A DNA stretch of 64,000 nucleotides from Beroe forskalii (taxonomy: Eukaryota > Ctenophora > Nuda > Beroida > Beroidae). The position numbers were made by a program, and so were the translations under genes. The DNA is taken from positions 62,001 through 126,000 of the forward strand of contig WFMF01000440.1 of assembly GCA_011033025.1 (NCBI GenBank), read 5' to 3'. The notes beneath the pieces were generated by a model. It was given only the letters and a program-made list of their open reading frames with translations, was not told the origin of the DNA and did no database searches. The stretch's first letter is position 1; each line of letters starts with the position of its first letter. Positions 46,207 through 56,800 of the stretch are shown here, piece after piece.

Positions 46207-46660
46207 GGGGTGTCGAATGAATAGTGGTACAAAGTGTTTGGGTTTGATTTCATATTTGAGAATTATTGTGTTTCACTGAAATAATCAATCACTTCAAACA
46301 TTATTGGCTACATAATAAGATTACAATTTGAGGTAATTATTGAAAATGATATGCATAAAAAGGATCCCTCAAAAAAATAGATAATAACCAAAAACATTAA
46401 AATTAACCATTTTATTTGATAAAATAGATGAAATTTTAAACTTACAACCCAACACATTAAATTAACTAACTGAGGAAGGTGCTTATCACCATATGGAGTT
46501 TTCTGAAGACAAGAGATAATATAATCATTTTAAATGTTGTATTCTCGAAACTGGCAGTAAATCAGTGGTGAAAAGTAGATCTGATTTGAATCCATTATTG
46601 CATTTTTAGTGTTTCACTATGGGGTACCCCTCAGTTAATGCTATAAGCAATCAAGTACAA

Positions 46661-46964
46661 GAAATTTTAAGCCATTTTCTAAAACAGTAAAACAAATGTT
46701 AATTGTCCTGAAGACGGAGATGGACTGAAACATGTAGACAAATTGATATCATTGCTGTGTTTCTTGGATTATAAAAGAGCATCAACTGTTTTATTGATTA
46801 GTCATTATTTTCTAAAACAAACAATCAATAATTCAACATTATAGGACCATGTTTGATGCAATTGATCATTGATGCAGTGAAACAAGCAATTTTCAATGAG
46901 AGAATCATATAACTATGATGTTGAATTATTGATTGTTTGTTTTAGAAAATGGCTTAGGATTTCA
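46661..46964. repeat. Nested inverted repeats at the 5' flank of the ligase gene
   Basis: Inner arms: ATTTTCTAAAACAAACAATC onward (46807-46841) and its complement ending GTTTTAGAAAAT (46914-46950), more than 30 bp and essentially perfect. Outer arm: GAAATTTTAAGCCATTTTCT (46661) matches the complement of the sequence just beyond the right inner arm, AGAAAATGGCTTAGGATTTC. It looks like one MITE-type unit nested with or duplicated from another, ending about 70 bp before the ligase start codon. Confidence 0.65.
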
Positions 46965-47035
46965 AAGAAGTTATATCTTCTGTACTTGACTCCTCCTTTG
47001 AAATTAACAATTGCCATATCATAGGATTAGCATCA

Positions 47036-49338
47036 ATGGTAATGCTTCTAAAAAGATGCTTTTCCTCTGGAATTAAACAAGTCTCTGGGATCATCAAGGC
47101 TCCTGAGCAACTTATTTACCCTGCCACACCCATTCACCAGTCCTTAGTCGATAAGCTAGAAAAGAGACCAAATGAAGTAACTTTGGTAAGTTTTTGATGA
47201 TTCATGCTAGATTTGTTATACCATCTGAAAGTTCTTTTTAGCTTACAATTAGTAATTTATTGATTTAGCCAGTTAGGCAATACTTTTAATTGATATTCTA
47301 TGAGCCTCAACTTTTTGTTCAGACCACTCAAGCTGGTCTCATCTTTCTCTGCAAGTAGAGGGTGTGTGTCACTTTTATTACATGCATATGTTTTTAAGTC
47401 ATAAATTTCAAGTATAAATATATTTGTTTAGTTTATTTACTCATTTCAATCATTTAATGCATGAAGTGACACAATGAATGTATATGTTAGGAGTAATAAA
47501 GTGATTAATTGCTATCATCTAGATATTTATAAATTTCTTTTGTGTATTCTTTGAGTGACTAAATCAACTCATTGATACACCAGATAGTTGCTTAAATGTT
47601 GTTAGGGATCATTCACAAATTATGATTCAGTAATCAATTTTTCATCACTTTTAAGCCTTCTGTGAATAATGATGATTTGAAAAACCCTCCCTCTCCCTTA
47701 TGTTATAAGTGAATGATCACTTAGTTGAACATCAATGAAACTTACCAAGGATATGACAATGAAATTCAACCAATTGTACTATTTCAGATTGATGGATTCA
47801 CTAAAGAAGAAGTTACTGGAACTCAGTTCATTTCACAGATTGGAAGGATGGCTAATAAGTTCAAATCTCAAGGGATTGGGGCTGGTGATCATGTAGCTAT
47901 TGTTGGATTGAATCACATCAATTACACTGTAGCCAAGTTGGGTGTCATTGCCTCTGGAGCTGTACCTGTTCTTTTCAACCCTACATTCACAAGTAACCAA
48001 ATTAGATCCTGCTTTATTGGCCTTCATTTAGCTGGCCTATTTCAATCCAACCTTGTTAACTGGCCCTTTAGCCAACAATCAAATGATTTTTGAATAGCAT
48101 GATTAATGAAGGCAGATTTAAAGTTGTGTTTTCTTATTTTGAGTTATAAATGGTGAGCAATAAATTTTGTCAACACTTCAGAACAAGAGATCCTAAAGCT
48201 GATGAAATTAAGTGAGTGTAAGTATGCAATTGGACACATGTGTAGTGCTTCAACACTGGCTGACGTGCAGAAGGAACATCCTCTTACTCTTTTACCCCAA
48301 CTAGAGCAATTAAATGATTGGGTGAAGTGAGTCTAATATATCAATTACTTTTCATCATTCTAAATCACTAATTTCAATTATTTTACACCTGCATAAGTAC
48401 ATTAGGTACTGTACATTTACAGCACCCAGCATCTATTAGAGGTGCACTACACATACATGATATGTACTGTATGTGTACCAAACTTTTTGAAAATTTGCAA
48501 TTAGAGATTGTAGCATAATATTGAATGCTAACACTGGCTATTAATTCTCTGGTGTCAACAGAGACGAGTCCAGATTGATCCCAGAGTTTGATGGGAGTCT
48601 TCATGACACTTGCATGATGCTCTTCAGCAGTGGCACCACAGGGTTGTTTCATCTAACTTCTCATCAGACTTAAATCACATCTAGGAAATCAACTGAATCT
48701 CATGATTAGATAATTAAATTTAGAAATTGGTCTTTGATTTGAGCATTAAACTATTAAACGCCTATCCATTCTGACCACCCTGGTCATGATTTAAGTGATG
48801 AATAAATTATCATTTTTTATTTCCTTCTAACTATCTGACTAAACTACTTACTGTTATAATAGCAAGTATTAGCGATAATTTCTATTTAATTATTTAGGGC
48901 TAAACTGATTTTTTATGGATCATTGTCATTGATATTTTGTAATTGCAGGCTTGCCCAAAGCTGTGGAACTGACTCATGAAAACTACAATTCCATGATTTC
49001 TGGTCTATATTCTAGTGTAGATTTTGATGACCTGATAGAAAAGCACAATATCGAAGATCCATCCATGGTAGGTATTATTTAACAAGGTAATCATTTTATC
49101 ATTATTATCAAGTGTTTCAAATCTGGTCAAAGATACAATATTATGTAAACTTAACTTCAATAACCCTCATAATTTACTCCTTTGCATTAATTCATGTATT
49201 CCCCAGGTAGATTTCCTCCCAGAGTTTCATGGGTATGGAAGTCTTATAGCCCAGTTTTGTCCGTACAGTTCCTTCAAAAGGATAATCCTTCCTTTCTTCA
49301 CCCCAGAGCTATTCTTGCAGTGCCTCGCAGATTACAAG
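47036..49338 (+). CDS. Acyl-CoA synthetase / 4-coumarate-CoA-ligase-like, N-terminal half only
   Basis: A member of the ANL adenylating-enzyme superfamily, which activates carboxylic acids with ATP and transfers them to CoA. Exons: 47036-47185, 47788-47992, 48182-48326, 48562-48641, 48949-49067, 49207-49338, total 831 nt or 277 codons, all in phase. The N terminus MVMLLKRCFSSGIKQ is basic and hydrophobic, like a mitochondrial presequence. Recognisable parts: GDHVAIVGLNHINY, the AMP-binding loop SSGTTGLPKAVELTHENYN across the 48641/48949 junction, and the HGYGSL motif. The family is usually 500-550 aa. The YGMTE-type, GEL and C-terminal lid motifs are not found downstream. Exon 4 must end before GGTTG, not GT, to keep frame; that is a non-canonical donor or one extra G in the assembly. 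The gene is truncated, or the rest lies beyond a very long intron. Confidence 0.75.
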
Positions 49339-49725
49339 GTTAGATCACTTTGACTCCGTCAAAACATTAATCACCCAATGGAACAAGTTAGAAAATACTT
49401 TCTTTATAAAGTCTAAAATAATTCAGAATTATGATTTTTATCACGGAAACATTATTTCATTGAAATTTACCATTCAATAATCATTTTGTACAATTAAGAT
49501 CTATTCACAAATCAAACATGAATCCAGTAAACATAATAACCCTATTTCATATTTCCCTAATAAAGCAATTAAAGCCTTTAACCGTTAGGAATTAAAGCCT
49601 TTATTAACCGGCAGTGATTGATTTTTCCAAAAAGGTACAATTTTGACTTTATTGCAATAGACCTTGATATAAATTAACTAAAGTCTAATCATTGTACCAA
49701 ACTAAATAATATGTATGGTTCTGAA

Positions 49726-50905
49726 TTACAGTTTTACCTCCGATGGTATCCTAACACGTTGTGACCTGTTATTTTGAAAACTTTTTGCCTCACTCTGTTT
49801 GAGGCTGTAATCAAAGTTCTGGTTTGCTCCCGTGATCTTCTCTATGAACTTTATCCTGAGTTGCTTCATCCTTACCAAGTAAAGGATGGCATTGCACATG
49901 GCATTCAGAGGGATACTGAGGGTAAAAACAAAGTTCGCAAAATAGCCCATTGTATCAAACGCTAGGAGCTTATCATTTAGCCCTGGTTTGTAGGCCAACA
50001 GGTTCAAAAGTGAAGCAGGAATGTTAAAGATAGCGAAGATGAAAGTGAAGAAGACGATTGTTATGGAGGCATATCGCTTCTCATCCATCCCAACTTCATA
50101 CCGATCGTTTCTCTTCCCGGAATTCTTCAGCAGCACCAATACACTAATCACACAGCTGATCAGAATAGGAAACATCGGGATGGTGTAGATCATCTTACTC
50201 AGCAGATCAGACACTTTCTCAAACCTGTCCACGCTTTTATCCACAAAGGAACAGTCCACATACCCGTTAAAGTACATGTAATTCCCGCCCTCTTCCCAGA
50301 AGATGATGGAAGTCTCAATGAGGAGGAAGGCCATGTAACCCACCATCACCCCCACCACCGCCCGGTGAGGAATGCTCTTGAAAGGCTTGAGCAGGGAGTA
50401 AGTCCGAGTGATGCTGATGAGGGCCACACAGAAGATGGACATGCCAGAGAGGACCCTGAAGAAGTAAGTCCAGAGGTTGCAGAAGTATTTGTCAGAGAAG
50501 AGGGTGGGGAGTCTGTAGTTGAAGTAGCTGAGGGCAGGGGGCAGGCCACAGCAGCAGATTAGTGTGTCTACCGCAGTGATGCCTGGAAATAAAAATGATA
50601 TTTACAGTCTGATGAGGGATCCTGAATAATGAATGAAATTTGGGAAATTTCGAAGAAATCAGATTCCTAGAAAATAGAAATCTTTAAATAGAACAACCAA
50701 AATTAAATAAATCGCTAGTACCTATGTAGATGATGCTTGACACGTCCCGCTTCTTTGAAAGGAAGTAGTAGAATGAGAAGGCATTACCAGGGGTGCCTAA
50801 CAGGGTGGTGAGAAGGAGAGTGCTACCATACAGAATATCCAGTTCTCTGGAGGCTGTAACATTCGGGTTCATATAGAGATGGTCGTTATCGAGTTCCGTT
50901 GTCAT
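49726..50905 (-). CDS. Seven-transmembrane receptor, rhodopsin-like GPCR, two exons, about 346 aa
   Basis: A cell-surface receptor of class A type; ligand unknown. Exons: 50905-50722 and 50582-49726, joined GT-AG in phase 1; the stop TAA is at 49728-49726. TM1 has GTPGNAF (Asn about residue 41, the conserved TM1 position), with an NVT glycosylation site just before it. TM2 has AVDTLICCCGLPPA. TM3 begins CNLWTYFF and ends ITRTY (Arg about 121), standing in for the DRY motif. TM5 holds PMFPILISCVISVLVLL, TM6 FTFIFAIFNIPASLL, and TM7 IPLNAMCNAILY in place of NPxxY. The short basic tail ends PSEVKL. The changed DRY and NPxxY motifs are common in lineage-expanded invertebrate receptors. An upstream in-frame ATG at 50971 would extend the protein 22 residues into the minisatellite; I chose 50905. 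It is tail-to-tail with the truncated ligase, 387 bp apart. Confidence 0.85.
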
Positions 50906-51525
50906 GGTGATCTGAGGAACGTTGTCATGGTTACGTGAGGGTTGTCTTGGTGATCTGAGGAGGGTTGTCATGGTTACGTGAGGGTTGTCTTGGTGATCTG
51001 AGGAGCGTTGTCATGGTTACGTGAGGGTTGTCATGGTGATCTAAAGGGGGTTGTCATGGTTATATGTCAGTTGTCATGGTGATCTGAGGAGCGTTGTCAT
51101 GGTTACGTGAGGGTTGTCACGGTGATCTGAGGAGCGTTGTAATTGTCATGGTTACGTGAGGGTTGTCATGGTTACGTGAGGGTTGTCATGGTGATCTGAG
51201 GAGCGTTGTCATGGTTACGTGAGGGTTGTCATGGTGATCTGAGTACAGTTGTCATGGTTACGTGAGGGTTGTCATGGTGATCTGAGGAGGGTTGTCATGG
51301 TTACGTGAGGGTTGTCATGGTGATCTGAGGAGAGTTGTCATGGTTACGTGAGGGTTGTCATGGTGATCTGAGGAGGGTTGTCATGGTTACGTTCAGGGTT
51401 GTCATGGTGATCTGAGTAGGGTTGTCATGGTTACGTGAGGGTTGTCATGGTGATCTGAGTATGGTTGTCATGGTTACGTGACGGTTGTCATGGTGATCTG
51501 AGGAGCGTTGTCATGGTTACGTGTT
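50895..51525. repeat. Minisatellite, about 43-bp composite unit, at the GPCR 5' end
   Basis: About 14 copies of GGTTGTCATGGTGATCTGAG then GAGCGTTGTCATGGTTACGT and GAG. Each unit is itself two related half-units sharing GTTGTCATGGT. On the minus strand every unit contains ATG (CATG is palindromic). The array begins at or inside the first codons of the GPCR gene. Confidence 0.9.
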
Positions 51526-53002
51526 TTGGTGTTCAATACAGGTGGTGAATGTTTCCAATACTGAGAGCTGCGATAATATTATGAGGATTCATTGGTACAT
51601 GTTCAAGAATAATAGAAGAAAATCAAAATCAAACAATCATTGTTAAGCTATATCGAGCGAAGATAGGCGAAGATGAGTGCAAACAAAAGCTCGAACGTTT
51701 TGCATCAAATTGAGTGATGCCAACGAAAGAATAGAAGAATTAAAGATAATTTGTATGGCAATAAATTGAATTATAGTATACTTATAAAATAATGCCTGTC
51801 CGTACAAAGAACATATAGGCATTAAGCCTGGAAGTAAATCTAAAGGATTAAGGTTTCTTACACTGTCCGAAATACGATTCGGAATCCGGACTTTGTGAGG
51901 TTTCAGGGATATAAGTGTTCATGAAAAGGTTGCAGCTGCCTCGGTCGTTAATAATTAGATTTGATTGAGACGGCGTATATATATAATACGATGATGACAG
52001 ATTGTGCTATGAAGATGCATGGAACTTGCGGCGTGTTTTTCTGGTTTACGCCCGAATTGAGATCAAAATATATACCAAGAGCTTGGTCTCTAATCATTAG
52101 TATATTGATTGTGCTCGAGTCATTGGTTGGTGACGTCATTGTCAAGGGTTTGAGTGGTTTTCTGATGACAGAAAACGATGCCTTGTTCACCTGCGACTTC
52201 CAGCACTTAGTGACAGTTCAACAAGTTAATTTAACTCTGAAACTCGATATGAAGCGTAGTGTAATATGATTAGTTTTAAGCTAATGATGTTTTCACAGTT
52301 TGCGCTGGAATTTCTCCGTGAAACGCGTTAAAATCAGACAATCAGGCCGATATTAATTTGGCTGCGACGCCATACTGACGTCATCTGAAGATTTTCTCCC
52401 CAATTTTAATAAGCCTTTAAACTATCCAACTGAGTAAAACCTTCACAATGAATAATCATAAATGGAGAATGAATTTTAAGATTGAAAATTTGGATCGTTT
52501 AAATGCGAAAAGAGAAACATCTCAAGCTGAGTTCCTGGGGTTTCCTGCCGCAACGAAACTATTCGTGGAATCTGAACTGTCATGACTGAGTAGATGAATT
52601 GCGACAGGATACTGTAAGATACCTTCAGGAATACGGCTGGAATATTAGCAGACATACCTACAGGCATCTTCAGGTATTGCCTGAGATATCCACCTACTGT
52701 GTCTCAAGGTGCATATTTGGCTATTTCCGCGATTAACTACTGATTAATGAACCGACAGTATGATTAGCTGATTAGGGACGCCTTGATATATGCCTATGTC
52801 AGGAGGAATGGTTAGTTGGACTAGTTCATTCAATAGTTCATAATAAAGTGACAGGAAATTCCCAACAAACACTGATAAAAGAATAAACTAGCCACTGTAT
52901 ATCGTAAAACGCAACGGTAGATAGTAAAAGTAAACTTCATAATAACTTAGCGATAGTCATGTAACATGAAATGGAACTGGTCTTATAAACTACCATGATT
53001 AC
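51526..53002. other. Noncoding region upstream of the GPCR
   Basis: No exon recognised. Frames at 51948-52269 on both strands have no domain or splice support. A GGTGACGTCATTGTCAAGGG word at 52130 belongs to the TGACGTCA repeat family. Confidence 0.45.
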
Positions 53003-53112
53003 CTTAGTACAGGAAATTAAGACCAAATTAAGCACCAAATTAAGCATTTTTTGTGACCCCAGTGCTTAATTTTATGCTACTTAATTCAATGCTTTCTTAA
53101 TTTCCTGCACGT
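53003..53112. mobile_element. MITE E, copy 1
   Basis: The ends AGTACAGGAAATTAAG and CTTAATTTCCTGCAC are inverted repeats. Inside, AAATTAAGCA faces TGCTTAATTT around TTTTTGTGACCCCAG. A second copy lies at 53757-53858. Confidence 0.6.
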
Positions 53113-53756
53113 AATTAATTCGAGTTAAATTTCGGCAGCAAGAATGAGATCATTTTCATTTAATAAGGAACAAAATTTTGTTATTAAGTACATATTAATG
53201 ATCCATTGGGCTTCTTAAGTTCTTAATCACAAATTTGAATGTTTGAGAACGGATCTAGTAGCTAGTCTACTGATGGATTCCTACACTCCTGAATCGCTCT
53301 GAGAAAAACCAGCTCCCTTTCACCCATTGATTATTATCTTCCTTGCTTCTTCTGTTTTAAAGAAACCATAAGACTTGGAGATTGCTCGTGCGTATAAGGG
53401 CTTGAGCTTACTTAATCAGAGTATATCTACTTTAGTATCTGCAATATCCATGGTACTGGTAGGAATATTGGCAACGATTTCTGCAAGAGAACTTGAAAAA
53501 TATGTCGAAAATTCCTTTTGCTCAAAAAAACTTCAAAGATTTGTTCACAGTGAGATCTAGAGTGAAATTCTTTGAGATTTCGACTATCACGATATTAAGT
53601 GATGAAGCAAGCTGACTATCCTTAATGGATAACTGGTGTATCACTACTGCTGACTGCATCACATTTCTTTGTCTGATTATCTCATGACATGGTTAAATAT
53701 GCGCGGTGTACGTTTTGATTTGATTCTGAAATAAATTAAGAACGCATATAATGTCG

Positions 53757-53858
53757 GACCATTTAATTAAGAAAGCACATTACTAAGTTACATCAAATTA
53801 AGCATTTTTGGCGGCTGGAGTGCTTAATTTTCTGCTTACTTAATTTCATGTACTAAGG
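53757..53858. mobile_element. MITE E, copy 2
   Basis: The same internal hairpin, CAAATTAAGCATTTTTGGCG facing GAGTGCTTAATTTTCTG, and end words AATTAAG...CTTAATTTCATGTACTAAGG as at 53003-53112. The copies differ in the loop (GTGACCCCAG versus GGCGGCTGG). Confidence 0.6.
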
Positions 53859-56800
53859 TATATGTAGCTTTGCTTGCTATAACGTTATATATGCCGTATG
53901 TTTTGCGATACAGATAAAATCATGGTCTGTTCCGTCTGTAAGTTGCACGTGTACCATAAATGTAAGCTCAGTTGAGAGTGACGTCATTATTCTCGCTACA
54001 TACAATCAGAATTTAGAAATAATATAATGAAAAGTTACTGACAAAAAGTTATTCAAAGTGGTGATGATTAAAGTTCAAATAAATTCCCTACCTTGATCAA
54101 AAACAAGTTGCTTTTCATTGCACAAGAACTGTTAAACATCCACCAACGATCTCATTACGTCATTATCATAGGGTTAAATGCACAGCTGATATCGTCCAAC
54201 TGACGATTCTTTGCGGTCGTTGTGCGGTTTGCTACATAATATGTTGGATATATTGGATTGCCGATTGATATGTTAATAACACGTGACCCCAACCGCGATC
54301 GGTTTTTGCAACAAATTCAAACCTGTTCGTCCTTTATAATAGTGGTTGTGGTATAAATAAGTTAATACGATATACGGTTAGTAAGTTAGTAACTGGAGGC
54401 TTGCCCTTTGGGCTCGACTTTATTACCCACCGTACTACTATACTGTTTCTTTTAAAGATATTGATAATATAATGTTAATTCGAAGATCTACCTATAAAAC
54501 ATGAACGAGATTAAAACAGTACGAGATTATTAAACGAGTTTAATAAATACGAGATTAAAGCGATTATATCTGACCGGAAAAAAGTCTACGGTGCTCTCGT
54601 GAATAACAAATATATAATGTTATTTCCTTGCGATTATTTAAATTCTTTTTCCACTAATATACATACTTGATAAGGCTCACGAGCTCACGTGACTGGTCAA
54701 TCAAGCCACAAGCTAATGTTGAGAAGTCGTATTGTTGTTATTAACTTTTCCTATATTATTGCCCTGATAGTTTAAAAAAGTTATGCTATTCGTACTGATT
54801 TAGACTTCATAAAGTTTTAAATAATGATAAATATTCATATTTTTAAAATGGAAAAATATATCTACCAACGGACGAAAATTCGCATCAACTGCTTTTAACT
54901 TTTTAACTTCTTTTGCCAATACGAAACTTCCATCTATGTCACATTTCAAAAACATTGCAGTCAAAATACTGGAAAAGTCTATAGCAATGGAAATAATCAT
55001 TTATAAACTAATCACAAAAAGATAATTTCAGTCATGTTTTTGTTGAACACGTCCAAATGGCGTGAAAATCGAAATATTTTTTGTCTTATTTGTGGTAACT
55101 AATGAATAATGTTGCATATGAGCATGATTAATGCTTCACAATTAGTGAATTCAGTATATGCGTACGCTACCTGGATCGCAAATAAACAGACTTTGACATA
55201 ATATTCTTAATATTATAGTATTAACGGCGACAGAATCATATGCCAATAAAATGCTGCCTTAGCTTGCCTCGTGACTTCACAGTTACTTCAGATTTTAGTT
55301 GTATAACTATAAATTACTTCTATTTATCAAAAAATGGAGTGAGAAATGTGATTTTCTTTCTGCTTGTTCAGTCGTGACCTATTGATTTTTGATATCAAAT
55401 ACAAATTTTATTCGATGACTGATATTTTAAACCTGTCAAGAAGAATAAAAGACAAAATCAAATTTTACATAAGGTAGTTAGATGATTGGTCACTTGGCTG
55501 TATATTAATTTGAATTTATGAAGACTCCGTATTAATAATCGCTTGACAGTTGACAATTATCAGTGAATGAAACTTCGGTGGACGAAGTTCAGGAACGATT
55601 TAAACGTTACCACTTAACCGAAATGTCTCATCAGAAATACTTGCAGTTGCAATTGATACCTATATCATTGGATTTTTGTGTATAATGATACCTGTATTAT
55701 CACCTTTGCACAAGAATAAACAAGAATTGCGCCTACCAGCACATTTCATGTGCCCGTTGTTCCCGTATGCAGGCGCTTTATTTCCTGTTCCCTGGGGCTG
55801 GTATTAAAACACGCCGTCATATGATCGACGACCGTTGTCCGTCCGTCTTATTTACTGACATGATGACTGATGAGTGATGAGTTGACGATAAAGCATAAAA
55901 GGGATCACCTTCCAAATCATGATACAATCGCGACTCTTCTATCAATTAGTGTCACATCGCAATACTAACAGCATTGAATCAATTTTATAAATATTCCTCA
56001 TTATGCGGACGCTTTACATTTCCCTCTCCTACGTACAAGTTTAAATTAACGCGCGCAGATAAAAATATCACATGGGCGATTTCGTTCCACGTGCCCAATG
56101 TTCGCGCGCGCGTTCCTACATTTCGTAGAACTCTTTTCGTTTAGTTGCGCGCCGTTCAGCGTTTCATAACTATGATCACCATTTTCGTTACGCGTTGCGT
56201 TTTCTTATGCTGTTGCAGATATCAAACCGTTGCAATGTTCGCTATTATTTCACCCCAATTGATTGATTTTCAAGATTGAGATACAAAATATGATTACTGA
56301 CCAAGATTAAGATAAAAGATTCAGATATACTATCAATCATGAACCGAGTCAAACTCTCATGTCTTTCTTTCCTCTCATCAATTCTTTAGATCATTCATAA
56401 CTGATTTTATAACACTGCCCATTGTAATTTGCCCGAACTGCCCGATACTCAAAGAAGGCCAAATGACTGTGTGATTGTAATCCAATCAAATATTTGATTG
56501 ATTCCGTGAAAATCGATATTGTTTCGATTTAAAGGTTAATGAATTGTAGAATTTTTGAAAAAGAATTAATTTCAACATCAGAATGAACAGAGCATTGAAA
56601 CCAAATACCTACAACGCTGTTAGCTAGCTGTAGCCCACAATGTGAAGGACGCAACTAAACCAAGCTACTCTGACGCGAGTGATATTATAAAGGGGCAAAT
56701 ATGCATGAAATGCCACCAGTTTTTTACCACCACCACGACACGGTCGATACCTATTTCAGATTTAACAGTACGCGTAAAGGTAGTATACACACAACCCCCA

